Positions 25,417 to 34,296 of a stretch of 64,000 bases of DNA are shown piece after piece (the stretch's first letter is position 1; every line of letters begins with the position of its first letter). The position numbers and the translations under genes were made by a program. Below the pieces are notes generated by a model that was not told the origin of the DNA, made no database searches, and saw only the letters and a program-made list of their open reading frames with translations. The DNA lies in assembly GCA_020252645.1 (NCBI GenBank), contig JADCCN010000001.1, forward strand, positions 264,966 to 328,965, in the 5' to 3' direction. The stretch comes from Methylobacterium sp. (GTDB lineage: Bacteria; Pseudomonadota; Alphaproteobacteria; Rhizobiales; Beijerinckiaceae).

Positions 25417-26157
25417 TCAGATGGCCTCGCCGAGCCGCTGGATCGCGGTCCGACGGGTTTCGTCTGTGCGCGACATCAGGCTCGCGACACTTTGATAGGC
25501 ACGGTTGACCTCGATCATCCGGCTGATTTCGATTACCGGCTTGACGTTGGAGCGTTCGACGAATCCGGCCTGCACGCGGGCCTGGGTCACCGGCTCGGCC
25601 GGCTGGATCGTCGAGAAGAGGTTGGCGCCGACATTCTCGAGCGCCTGCGGGTTGGGAAAGCGCACGACGCGCAAGCGGCCGCGCGAGCCATTGCTGGTCG
25701 TCACCGTGCCGTCGCCGGCGATGGCGATCTGCGAGTCATTCTGCGCGAACTGGAAGGAGCCCTGTTCGCCCAGCAGCGGAAAGCCGTCGGAATTGACGAG
25801 CTCGCCATTGGCATTGAGCATCAGCGCCCCGTTGCGGGTGTAACGCTCGCCCTGCGGGGTCTGCACCACGAAGAAGCCTTCGCCCGAGATGGCAACATCC
25901 AGCGGATTATTGGTGGGTTCGAGCGTGCCGCCGGAAAGATCCAGCGGTGTACCGCGATCGATAACGAAGGAAACGCGCCGGTCTTCGCCGCGGCGGAACG
26001 TATCCGCGCTGGCAACCGGCATCTGGAACTCACGCGACTGCGAGATTCGACGCTTGAAACCATTCGTATTGGCGTTCGCGACATTATTCGCGATGACGTC
26101 CATTTCACGCCGCAGCGCCGTCTGGCGCGAAAGCGCGATCAGAAGCACGTTCTCCAT
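25417..26157 (-). CDS. flgF: Flagellar proximal rod protein FlgF
   Basis: 246 residues. The N-terminal ANNVANANTNGFKRR and central AISGEGFFVVQTPQGERYTR are rod/hook family motifs, and SRMIEVNRAYQSVASLM closes the protein. Its similarity to FlgG, smaller size and first place in the flgF-flgG pair support FlgF. It is the first gene of the minus-strand unit and is divergent from fliL. Confidence 0.95.
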   Translation of the reverse strand: MENVLLIALSRQTALRREMDVIANNVANANTNGFKRRISQSREFQMPVASADTFRRGEDRRVSFVIDRGTPLDLSGGTLEPTNNPLDVAISGEGFFVVQTPQGERYTRNGALMLNANGELVNSDGFPLLGEQGSFQFAQNDSQIAIAGDGTVTTSNGSRGRLRVVRFPNPQALENVGANLFSTIQPAEPVTQARVQAGFVERSNVKPVIEISRMIEVNRAYQSVASLMSRTDETRRTAIQRLGEAI

Positions 26158-26518
26158 GCCCCATCTCCTCGGTTTTTCCTGTCGCCGATCTCTCGCTCCC
26201 CAGCGCAGATCATTGACACAGCCAACCCTGAACCAAGGATCGTGCCAGAATGCCGTTCAGATAAAATCCGAATAAAATCAGCGGCATGATCTTATGCTGC
26301 CCTTGATGCGCATCCGTCATGGATTTCCCCCCGGCAGAAATGATCAGGCAAAATTTGCCGGTCCGGACGAAAAAGAAATCCTTCGTTAACCATGCTCCCC
26401 CAAGGTCGGGGACAAGGCGCTCCGCGAGGCGCCGGGCGATTCCGGAAGAAGCCGGACAAGCCCGCGAGGCGCGGGGAGCAAGGACAAATCCGGGATGTCC
26501 CGGTTTCAGGGTGATCCG
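26158..26518. other. Divergent promoter region between flgF and fliL
   Basis: 361 bp without a gene. It carries a TTAACCAT CtrA half-site at 26386-26393 and a GC hairpin at about 26427-26446 (GGCGC/GCGCC arms). The start points of both flagellar units must lie here. Confidence 0.55.
26386..26393 (+). promoter_or_regulatory. CtrA half-site TTAACCAT
   Basis: The octamer TTAACCAT is the single-site form of CtrA binding motif described across alphaproteobacteria. The upstream half is poor (GAAA seven bases before). It is placed between two divergent flagellar operons. Confidence 0.4.
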
Positions 26519-27019
26519 ATGGTTGCGAACACCGCAAAGCCTGATGAAATTCCCGGTGACGGCAAGGCTGCCGCCTCCGGAGGGCGCAAGAAGCTCATAG
26601 TGATAACCGTTGTTTCGGCCCTCCTCGCGGCGGGTGCGGGCGGCGGCTATTATTTCTGGCAGCGTTCGAAGACGGCGGAGGCCGAGAAGGCCGCGCAGCC
26701 GAAGAAGAAGGCGTTCTTCTTCGATCTGCCGGAGATCACCGTGAACCTCGCGGGCGCGCCCGGGCAGGAGCGCCCGGCCTATCTGCGCCTCAAGCTCGCG
26801 CTCGAGGTCGATGACCAGAAGATCATCGCCGAGATCCAGCCGCTCATGCCGCGCGTGATCGACAGCTTCCAGGTTTTCCTGCGCGAGCTTCGCCCCGCGG
26901 ATCTCGAGGGTTCGGCCGGCCTCTACCGGTTGAAGGAAGAACTCGTGCGCCGCGTGAACGCATCGATCTATCCCGCGCGGATCGAGGCGATCCTCTTCCG
27001 GGACGTGCTGGTTCAGTGA
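26519..27019 (+). CDS. fliL: Flagellar basal body-associated protein FliL
   Basis: About 166 residues from ATG 26519 (AGGGTGAT upstream); ATG 26495 adds eight residues. One membrane helix (KLIVITVVSALLAAGAGGGYYF) is followed by a charged linker and the periplasmic FliL domain, with FFFDLPEITVNLAG and YLRLKLALEVDDQK. It ends in ILFRDVLVQ. FliL surrounds the stator at the membrane. It starts the fliL-fliM unit. Confidence 0.93.
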   Translation: MVANTAKPDEIPGDGKAAASGGRKKLIVITVVSALLAAGAGGGYYFWQRSKTAEAEKAAQPKKKAFFFDLPEITVNLAGAPGQERPAYLRLKLALEVDDQKIIAEIQPLMPRVIDSFQVFLRELRPADLEGSAGLYRLKEELVRRVNASIYPARIEAILFRDVLVQ

Positions 27020-27050
27020 GTGATTGACCTGAAAGGTCAAGGAGAAGACA

Positions 27051-28196
27051 GTGGCTGATACGCCGGATACCTCTCAGGATAATCTCGCCGACGAATGGGC
27101 TCGCGCGCTGGGTGATACCGGCGTCGAGGATGCCGATGCGGCCGGCTCGGGCAAGCCCAAGGAAGTGGGCCTCGATCTTGATCTCGGCACCGGCCTCTTC
27201 CTGGACCAGGAAGAGGTGGACACGATCTTCGGTTTCGACCCCGAGGATGCCGACCAGTCGAAGCAGAATGGCGTGCGCGCCATCGTCGATTCGACGGTCG
27301 TCTCCTATGAGCGTCTGCCGATGCTCGAAATCGTGTTCGACCGCCTGGTTCGCACGCTCACGACCACCTTGCGCTCCTTCTTCTCGGACAATGTGGAAGT
27401 CAGCCTCGACGATGTGACGAGCGTGCGATTCGGCGATTACGTCTCCTCGCTGCCGCTGCCGACCATCCTCGCGGTGTTCAAGGCGGAGCCCTGGGAGAAT
27501 TACGGGCTCATCACGATCGACAGCGATCTCATCTATCTCGTGATGGATGTGCTGCTCGGTGGCCGCCGCGGCGTCTCCAATTTCCGCATCGAGGGACGGC
27601 CCTACACCACCGTCGAGGTGAACCTCGTCCGCCGCCTGCTGGATCTCGTCCTGCAGGAGGCCGAGCAGGCCTTCCAGCCGCTTTCGCCGGTGAAGTTCAT
27701 CCCGGAGCGCATCGAGACCAACCCGCGCTTCGCTTCCATCACGCGCCCCGCCAACGCGGCGATCCTCATCGCGCTCGCCATCGACCTCGAGGGTCGCGGC
27801 GGCCGGGTGGAAATCCTCCTGCCCTATGCGACGATCGAGCCGATCCGCGAGCTTCTGCTCCAGTCCTACATGGGCGAGAAGCTCGGCCGCGACCACATCT
27901 GGGAAGGCCACCTGGCCTCCGAGATCTGGCAGGCGACGCTCGATCTCGATGCCGTGCTGCATGAAACCAGCATGCCTGTCAGCAAGGTCCTCGAATTGAA
28001 GGTCGGTGACACGCTGGTCTTCGACGTGCGCGGCGATCCGATGGTCACGATCCGCTGCGGCGAACTCATGGTCACGCAGGGAAAGATCGGTCGCATCGGC
28101 GACCATATGGCGATCCAGATCGCGAAACCTCTCAGACGGTCAAGAACGACACTCACAGCCTTCGAACAAGGCGTCTCAGTCAGGCGCGACAGGTGA
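27051..28196 (+). CDS. fliM: Flagellar motor switch protein FliM
   Basis: 381 residues from a GTG preceded by AAGGAGAAG. The N-terminal acidic region includes FLDQEEVDTIFGF, a version of the CheY-binding/switch start. The middle CheC-like domain (VRTLTTTLRSFF, GLITIDSDLIYLVMDVLLGG) contacts FliG, and the C-terminal domain (VLELKVGDTLVFD, TQGKIGRIGDHMAIQI) is the FliN-like C-ring part. The tail after IAKPL is short and basic. fliN is not next to it; the next gene is a DUF6468 protein. Confidence 0.95.
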   Translation: MADTPDTSQDNLADEWARALGDTGVEDADAAGSGKPKEVGLDLDLGTGLFLDQEEVDTIFGFDPEDADQSKQNGVRAIVDSTVVSYERLPMLEIVFDRLVRTLTTTLRSFFSDNVEVSLDDVTSVRFGDYVSSLPLPTILAVFKAEPWENYGLITIDSDLIYLVMDVLLGGRRGVSNFRIEGRPYTTVEVNLVRRLLDLVLQEAEQAFQPLSPVKFIPERIETNPRFASITRPANAAILIALAIDLEGRGGRVEILLPYATIEPIRELLLQSYMGEKLGRDHIWEGHLASEIWQATLDLDAVLHETSMPVSKVLELKVGDTLVFDVRGDPMVTIRCGELMVTQGKIGRIGDHMAIQIAKPLRRSRTTLTAFEQGVSVRRDR

Positions 28197-28200
28197 ACCC

Positions 28201-28698
28201 ATGTCCGGACAACTCGGTTTGATTATTGAAGTCATCGTTGGAGGCCTGCTTATTGTCACCATCGGTTACTGCATCCTGCTCGATCGCCGCCTGCGCGCCG
28301 TGCGCGCCGACGAGGCGGTGATGCGCAAGACCGTGATCGATCTGTCGATGGCCACGGACCGTGCCGAGCGCGCGATCGACGCTCTCAAGCACACCCTTGG
28401 CGATTGCGACCGCACCCTCGGCGATCGCCTGCGCGTGGCTGAGCGCTATGCGGTTGATCTCGAGGACCAGATCCGCTCCGCCGATGATGTGCTGAGCCGC
28501 ATCAGCCGCATCGTCACCACCGCGCTCGACGCCCCGGTGGCGGAGGGGGCGTCCGACCCGGCCGAGGCCATCTCCCAGCATGTGATGGACGCCCGGCCGG
28601 CCATCCGCTCGGCCTCCCGAATCGCGCAGACCCTCGCGGCTGCCCAGGCGCTTGCCAGCCGCGGCGCCGAGAAGACCAAGCGGGAAAACGTGGCATGA
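28201..28698 (+). CDS. DUF6468 domain protein of the flagellar locus
   Basis: 165 residues beginning at ATG 28201, 4 bp after fliM. One N-terminal membrane helix (IIEVIVGGLLIVTIGYCILL) is followed by a soluble, mostly helical region with heptad-like stretches (MATDRAERAIDALKHTLGDC). Proteins of this type recur between fliM and motE in alphaproteobacteria, but their role is not known. It overlaps the next gene by 4 bp (28695-28698), so translation is coupled. A stator- or switch-linked role is inferred only from context. Confidence 0.75.
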   Translation: MSGQLGLIIEVIVGGLLIVTIGYCILLDRRLRAVRADEAVMRKTVIDLSMATDRAERAIDALKHTLGDCDRTLGDRLRVAERYAVDLEDQIRSADDVLSRISRIVTTALDAPVAEGASDPAEAISQHVMDARPAIRSASRIAQTLAAAQALASRGAEKTKRENVA

Positions 28699-29549
28699 CC
28701 CGCATCAGGCTGATCCCCGTCCTCATTTTCGGGCTGGTTTCGCTGCTCCCGATTCGGGTGCTCTCGTTCGCGCTTGACAACCGGCCGCTGCCCCCGATCC
28801 AGGATCGCGGCCCGGCGGCGGGCGACCGCTTCGCCCGCTCCAACGAGCGGGCGCCTCTCGGCGCCGAGGCTGACAACAAGATCATCACCGGCTCCACGGC
28901 CAATGCCGTTACCAGGGTTGCGGAAGCCAAGACTGCCGACCCCAAGGCGGCCGACTCCAAGACTGCCGACTCCAAGACTGCCGACTCCAAGGCCGGCGCC
29001 GCACCGAATGTCCCGAAGATCAACTCGGAACCGGAAGGCATCCGCGTGCCCCCGCCGCCGGCGCAGATGCCCGAGCGCGGCCAGGTCGCGAGCCCGGCCG
29101 AGCGGGAGATCCTCGAACGGCTTCAGGCCCGCCGCACCGAGATCGAGGCGAAGAACCGCGAGATCGAGATGCGCGACAGCCTGCTGCGCACCACCGAGCG
29201 CAAGCTCGACGAGAAGATCGGCCAGCTCCGCACGCTCGAGAACCAGATCGACGCCGGCCAGGCCGCGAGGAGCGATCCGAAACAGCGCTTCAAGCCGCTC
29301 GTCACCATGTACGAGACCATGAAGCCGAAGGAAGCCGCCCGCGTCTTCGACCGGCTGGACATCAAGGTTCTGATGGACCTCGTGCAACAGATGAATCCCC
29401 GCAAGGTGGCTGAAATTCTCGCCGCCATGGAGCCCGCCGCCGCCGAGCGCCTGACCGTCGCGCTGGCGCGGCAGGCCCAGAATGTGAGCGAGGTTGCCGT
29501 GCCGGCAGCCGATGGCGAATTGCCTCGGCTTTCGCCGCCAAGGCGGTGA
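28695..29549 (+). CDS. MotE-like flagellar motility protein
   Basis: 284 residues: signal or anchor at 1-26, a low-complexity stretch with 5-residue repeats (ADSKT, ADSKT, ADSKA) at about 78-96, a Pro-rich linker, a coiled coil (RTEIEAKNREIEMRD) and a C-terminal helical domain (MKPKEAARVFDRLD, MNPRKVAEILAAME) of the MgtE-N/MotE type. In Sinorhizobium MotE is a periplasmic chaperone for the motor protein MotC. The symbol motE is plausible from domain and place but not proven. Confidence 0.78.
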   Translation: MTRIRLIPVLIFGLVSLLPIRVLSFALDNRPLPPIQDRGPAAGDRFARSNERAPLGAEADNKIITGSTANAVTRVAEAKTADPKAADSKTADSKTADSKAGAAPNVPKINSEPEGIRVPPPPAQMPERGQVASPAEREILERLQARRTEIEAKNREIEMRDSLLRTTERKLDEKIGQLRTLENQIDAGQAARSDPKQRFKPLVTMYETMKPKEAARVFDRLDIKVLMDLVQQMNPRKVAEILAAMEPAAAERLTVALARQAQNVSEVAVPAADGELPRLSPPRR

Positions 29550-29672
29550 GTGGATTAAGCGATCTTTAGGCATGGTAGCCTATTCTTGCTGGAAAGGCTG
29601 GCGGGGATCGCATGTTGCGGCCCCGCCAACGACGTGCCTTCCCCGTTCGGCTCCTGTATCGGGATTTGTGCT

Positions 29673-32600
29673 GTGTTGCGTTCGCGTTTCTCGAAATTCT
29701 TCGCCCGGGTGGCTGGCCTCGCGCTGCTCCCGTTCCTGGTTCATGGGTCCGCACTTGCGGCCAGCGGGCAGGTGGCGGGCGCCGAGCAGTCGGGCTTCGG
29801 CCGGCTGGTCTTCACCTTCGATGCGCCGGTGGGCGCCAAGGTCCGCGCCGCGAATTCGGTGCTGATCATCGAATTCGATCAGAGCATCGCGCTCAATCCA
29901 GACAGGCTGCCGCTGGAAGTGCCGAATTACATCGGCGTCGCCCGCCTCGATCCGGATGGCCGCTCGATCCGCATCGGCCTTAACGGCCGCTACCGGCATG
30001 ATCTCAAATCGGCCGGTGAACGCGTCTTCCTCGATCTGATGGGTCCGCGCTGGCAGGGCCTGCCACCGCCTTTGCCGCAGGATGTCATCGACGAGCTGGT
30101 CCGTCGCGCCCGTCTGGCGGAGGAACGCGCCCGCCGCGTCGAGGTCGAGAAGAAGGTCGAGCGTGCGATGGAACTGCGCGTCGCCCATGCGCCGCGCTTC
30201 CGCCGCGCCATCTTCACCACGCCCCGCCCCGCGCCGATCGCCTTTGACGAGCAGGATGGCGAGGTGTCCCTCGTGTTCGAGGGCGATTTCGAGCTGCCCG
30301 AAACGCTGGCCCGCTCGCGCCTCGCCGGCACCGCCGAAGGCGTGCGCGTCATCCGGGATGGATCGAACCTGAGGGTCAGCATGCGCGTTGCCGAAGGCAT
30401 GAAGGTGCGCGGCTTCCGCGAGGATGACAGCTTCACGCTCGATTTCTCGCGCATCGATGGCCGCCCGCTCGCCGAGGGCCTCAACGAGCCGCCGGCGCCG
30501 GCCCCCGCAACCACGCCGCCTGCAATGGCCGCGCCGGCCCGGCCCGCATCCGAGCCCGCATCCCAGGCCGGGCCGGCTCAATCGGCCGCCACCTTGCCGC
30601 GCATGGCGAAAAGCCCCGAGCCCGTGCAGCCGGAGACCCTGCTCTCCGCCAGCACGGGAGATGCCATCGATTTCCGGATTGAGAAGGGGCGCGATCCCGA
30701 AGGTTTCGCCCTCCGTCTCGGTGGTCTTGGCAAGGCGCCTGTCGCCATTCTCCAGCGCGGGCCGACACTGCTCGTGGTGGTGGAGACGCCGCAGACCCCC
30801 GGCATGCCCAGCGTGCCGCCGGAGATGAAGAGCCATGTCGATGGCATGCAGGTGTCGCGCCTGCCGCGGGTGACCGTCCTGCGCCTGACACCCAAGATCG
30901 AGGGAAAATTCTGGCTGATGCGCGATGGCGGCGACATCGTCGTGCAGCGCGGAAAGAGCGAGGTGACGCCGGAAGCCGTGGCGGGCACGCCGATTCGCCT
31001 GCAGCGCGTTTTCGATCCGCAGGGCCGCGATGCGCTCGAAGCCGTGTTCAAGGGCCAGGGGCGCCTCATCACCATCGAGGACCCGCAGACCGGCGGCAAG
31101 CTCGCCGTCGTGCCGCTGGTCGAGGGCGCTTTCGCAAGCCCCAAGGCGCAGAGCTTCGCCGAGGTGGTGATCGAGCGCACGCTCGCGGGCTTCGCCGCTC
31201 TGCCGCTGGACGAGGCGGTCACGCTCACCCGCGGCGATAATGGCGTGCTGCTGAGCCACGAGATCCGCCTCAATCTCTCTTCGCTGCCCCCGCCCGAGCC
31301 GCCGGGCGCGATGGATCGCAAGCTGCTGCTGATTGACCCCGACCAATATGACAAGCTCGCCCGCGAGCCTCTGCGCCTGCTGGAACGCAGCCTGCTGCAC
31401 GCCGCCGCCGAGGCGCCGCGTGTGATCCGCCCGCAGGCGCGCCTGCGCCTTGCCCAGGCCTATCTCGCGCACAAGGCCTATCCGGAAGCCGAGGGCGTGC
31501 TGCAGGTGCTCGCGGCTGACGATCCCGAGGCCGGCGCGCAGAAGAACGTGATGATTGCCCGCGCCCTGGCCGCGACCATGATGGGACGGCTGGCGGAGGC
31601 GACGCGCCTTCTCAACGATCCGCAGCTCGCGCAGGAGCCGGAGCAGCGACTGCTGCAGGCGCTCGTGGATGCGAAATCCGTGCGCTATCCGCAGGCTGTC
31701 AGCGGCTTCAAGGCCGGGATCGAGGCGCTCGACCGCTATCCGGATAGCCTTCAGGGCGACCTGCGCCGCTACGTCGTCGAAGCCGCCATCGAGGCGGGCG
31801 ATCCGGTCTTTGCCCGCGCACAGCTCAATGCCTTCGATCGCCTCGATTCGGCTTTCCGTGACAACAGCCTGCTGCAATTGCTGGCCGGCCGCCTCGCGGA
31901 GCTCGAGGGGCGCAATATCGATGCCTTCACGGCCTATAGCCAGGCCGCCCGGTCGCGGGATCGTCGCGTCGAGGCGGAGGCGCGCTATGGCCGGGCGACA
32001 GCGGGCCTTGCCGCTCAAAAGATCGCGCCCGAGGAGGCCAAGGCCGAACTCGAGACATTGACCGCCATCTGGCGCGGCACCGAGACGGAAGTGAAATCCC
32101 TGGCCCGCCTCGGTGAGATCTATGCCGGCGAAGGGCGCTGGCGCGAGGCCTTCCTCGCCTCGCAGCGCGCGACCGCCCTCATGCCGAATCATCCGGTTAC
32201 CCGGCTTCTCGAGGAGGCCATGGGCCGCCGGTTCGAGAACCTGTTCCTCGATGCCGAGCAGCAGAAGATCTCCAAGGTGGAGGCTCTGGCCATCTATCAG
32301 GAGTTCCGCAGCCTCATTCCGCCCGGCCGTCGCGGCGATGAAATCGCGCGGCGCCTCGCCGATCGCCTGTTCGACCTCGACCTCGTGAATGAGGCAGCCG
32401 CCATCCTGGAGCATCAGGTGAAGCATCGCCTCGAAGGTGTGGCGCGCTCCATCGTGGCGACCCGCCTTGCGGTCATGCATCTCCAGAATCGCCAGCCGGT
32501 GAGGGCGCTGACCGTGCTCGGCGAAACGCGCCTGTCGAGCCTGCCGCCGGACTTGAAGCGCGCCCGCACGCTGCTGGAAGCGCGCGCTTTGGGTGAGGTG

Positions 32601-33092
32601 TTCCGCACCGGGCTCGCCATCGAACTGCTCGCCAACGAGACGGGAAATGACGTGGAGCGCCTGCGCGCCGACATCAACTGGAAGGGCAAGGCCTGGCGCG
32701 AGGCCGGTGAATCCTACGAGCGCTTGCTCGGCGATGCCTGGCAGCGCGAGGAAGCGCTCACCGAGCAGGAACGCCTTGATGTGCTGCGCGCGGGCCTCGC
32801 CTATGTGCTCGCCGAAGAGGCGATGTCGCTGGATCGGCTGCGGTCGAAATACCTGCCGAAAATGGCGAAGACCTCCGATTCCGGCGCCTTCAACATGATC
32901 GCGCTGGAGAACTATTCCAACCCGCAGGGCTTCCGCGAGGCGGCCCGGCAGGTCGTGAATGCCGATACCCTCACGGAGTTCCTCGCCGCTTATCGCAAAC
33001 GCTATCCGGAGACGGGAAGCGAGGCGCGGCCGGTGCGAGGCCCGAGCGACCAGCGGCAATCCTCGCTTCCCCAGGCAGCCGCTCCAGGCTAG
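29673..33092 (+). CDS. Large exported protein with AMIN-like beta region and TPR-like solenoid
   Basis: About 1139 residues from GTG 29673, where a signal peptide begins (FFARVAGLALLPFLVHGSALA); the frame is open to 29586. Two AMIN-like beta segments can be read near residues 32-125 and 200-290 (GRLVFTFDAPVGAKV, VSLVFEGDFELPETL). A Pro/Ala-rich linker follows near 300-340, then a beta region, and from about 560 to the end an alpha-solenoid resembling degenerate tetratricopeptide repeats. I do not recognise a named family. It follows the motE-like gene by about 120 bp on the same strand and is probably part of the motor or its envelope scaffold. The TAG stop is the first base triplet of a repeat. 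Confidence 0.7.
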   Translation: MLRSRFSKFFARVAGLALLPFLVHGSALAASGQVAGAEQSGFGRLVFTFDAPVGAKVRAANSVLIIEFDQSIALNPDRLPLEVPNYIGVARLDPDGRSIRIGLNGRYRHDLKSAGERVFLDLMGPRWQGLPPPLPQDVIDELVRRARLAEERARRVEVEKKVERAMELRVAHAPRFRRAIFTTPRPAPIAFDEQDGEVSLVFEGDFELPETLARSRLAGTAEGVRVIRDGSNLRVSMRVAEGMKVRGFREDDSFTLDFSRIDGRPLAEGLNEPPAPAPATTPPAMAAPARPASEPASQAGPAQSAATLPRMAKSPEPVQPETLLSASTGDAIDFRIEKGRDPEGFALRLGGLGKAPVAILQRGPTLLVVVETPQTPGMPSVPPEMKSHVDGMQVSRLPRVTVLRLTPKIEGKFWLMRDGGDIVVQRGKSEVTPEAVAGTPIRLQRVFDPQGRDALEAVFKGQGRLITIEDPQTGGKLAVVPLVEGAFASPKAQSFAEVVIERTLAGFAALPLDEAVTLTRGDNGVLLSHEIRLNLSSLPPPEPPGAMDRKLLLIDPDQYDKLAREPLRLLERSLLHAAAEAPRVIRPQARLRLAQAYLAHKAYPEAEGVLQVLAADDPEAGAQKNVMIARALAATMMGRLAEATRLLNDPQLAQEPEQRLLQALVDAKSVRYPQAVSGFKAGIEALDRYPDSLQGDLRRYVVEAAIEAGDPVFARAQLNAFDRLDSAFRDNSLLQLLAGRLAELEGRNIDAFTAYSQAARSRDRRVEAEARYGRATAGLAAQKIAPEEAKAELETLTAIWRGTETEVKSLARLGEIYAGEGRWREAFLASQRATALMPNHPVTRLLEEAMGRRFENLFLDAEQQKISKVEALAIYQEFRSLIPPGRRGDEIARRLADRLFDLDLVNEAAAILEHQVKHRLEGVARSIVATRLAVMHLQNRQPVRALTVLGETRLSSLPPDLKRARTLLEARALGEVFRTGLAIELLANETGNDVERLRADINWKGKAWREAGESYERLLGDAWQREEALTEQERLDVLRAGLAYVLAEEAMSLDRLRSKYLPKMAKTSDSGAFNMIALENYSNPQGFREAARQVVNADTLTEFLAAYRKRYPETGSEARPVRGPSDQRQSSLPQAAAPG

Positions 33093-33381
33093 AGCATGCT
33101 GTGAAAAAGTGGAATCCGGTTTTTCAAAAAAAGCATGCGATAATAACACGATAGGAGCATGATGTGCTTCCGTCTGAACACATCATGCTCTAGAGCGGTT
33201 GCCGATCTGACTCGATCAGATCAGCCGCTCTAAGCTCTTGATTTACCGCATTTTCTTTCGAATGATCGGTATCCACCCTCCGCCTTCGCGGGGGGCATGC
33301 TTCGCTTGAAAATGCTTCTTTCTTTCCTTGACCGCATTTTCTTCACGCGAACCGGTGCCCACTTCGCTTGAAAATGCTCTA
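33090..33381. repeat. Mosaic palindromic repeat, locus 6 (composite, fills the whole gap)
   Basis: The element fills the entire space between two convergent genes and supplies both stop codons: TAG at 33090-33092 and the complement of TAG at 33379-33381. Modules in order: GAGCATGCTGTGAAAAAG/GCATGCG, the GAGCATGATGTG hairpin, a GAGCGG...CCGCTC palindrome, then two inverse GCATTTTC/GAAAATGC modules. Confidence 0.88.
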
Positions 33382-34191
33382 AAGCGGGCCGAAGCTCTGC
33401 ACGAGCGAACCCGCCACCAGCCGCCATCCATCCACCAGCACGAAGAAGATCAGTTTGAAGGGCAAGGCCACTGTCACAGGTGGCACCATCATCATGCCCA
33501 TCGAGATCAGGATGGACGACACCACGAGATCGATGATGAGAAACGGGATGAACAGCAGAAAGCCGATCTCGAAGGCGCGCCGCAATTCCGAGATCATGAA
33601 GGCCGGCACCAGAACCTGAAGCGGCGTCGCCTCGGGCGTGGCCGGCCGCGGCTGCCGCGACAGATCCATGAAGAGTTCGAGATCGGTCGCGCGCACATGC
33701 TTCAGCATGAAAGCGCGGAACGGCGCGGCCGTGCGCTCGAAGGCCTCGGCCTCGCGAATCTCACCCGCGAGAAAGGGCTGGATGCCTTGCTGATAGGCCT
33801 GCTGGAAGGCCGGTGCCATGATGAAGGCCGTGAGGAACAGCGCGAGCCCGGTCATCACCGTGTTGGGCGGCGCGGTCTGGGTGCCGATGGCCGAGCGCAG
33901 CAGCGACAGCACGACCACGATGCGGGTGAAGGACGTGACCATCACCAGAATGGACGGCGCAAGGCTCAGGATCGTCAGCAGCGCCACGAGTTGCAGGGCA
34001 CGCTCGGTCAGACCGATCCCCTGCCCGAAATTGATCGAGATATCCTGCGCATGGGCGCCGGTCGCCAGTGCCGCCCCGAAGACAGCGAGCAGGAAGGCCG
34101 ACAGCCACGGGCGACGCCGGATGAAATCCGGTCGCGCGGGATGCGGGCAGGGCGGCGTGGTGCCAGAATTCTGCGGGGCCAGATGCGACAT
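33379..34191 (-). CDS. fliP: Flagellar type III export gate protein FliP
   Basis: 270 residues. A cleavable signal (FLLAVFGAALATGAHAQ) is followed by conserved FliP segments: LTILSLAPSILVMVTSFTRI, LRSAIGTQTAPPNTV, FMISELRRAFEIGFLLFIPF, and ISMGMMMVPP with the final helix LVDGWRLVAGSLVQSF. It forms the export gate with FliQ and FliR. The stop codon is contributed by an adjoining repeat. Confidence 0.97.
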   Translation of the reverse strand: MSHLAPQNSGTTPPCPHPARPDFIRRRPWLSAFLLAVFGAALATGAHAQDISINFGQGIGLTERALQLVALLTILSLAPSILVMVTSFTRIVVVLSLLRSAIGTQTAPPNTVMTGLALFLTAFIMAPAFQQAYQQGIQPFLAGEIREAEAFERTAAPFRAFMLKHVRATDLELFMDLSRQPRPATPEATPLQVLVPAFMISELRRAFEIGFLLFIPFLIIDLVVSSILISMGMMMVPPVTVALPFKLIFFVLVDGWRLVAGSLVQSFGPL

Positions 34192-34296
34192 GCGCGAGAG
34201 GAATCATGATTCCCCTGTCTTGCGCCAGTGGCTTGCCCTGCCTGAAGACCACTCAGCGCAGGTTGCGCACGGTTTTCCGCACGCCCTGGCGGTCGA

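Noticed and set aside
24208..26289. A 693-codon plus-strand frame across flgA, flgG and flgF
   Set aside because: It runs antisense to three clear flagellar genes and has no ribosome binding site or protein-like pattern.
29580..33149. An open frame of 1189 codons on the minus strand, opposite the large envelope protein
   Set aside because: It is an antisense shadow in GC-rich DNA. The plus-strand frame has a signal peptide, recognisable domains and operon context; the minus frame has only Arg/Gly/His-rich composition.
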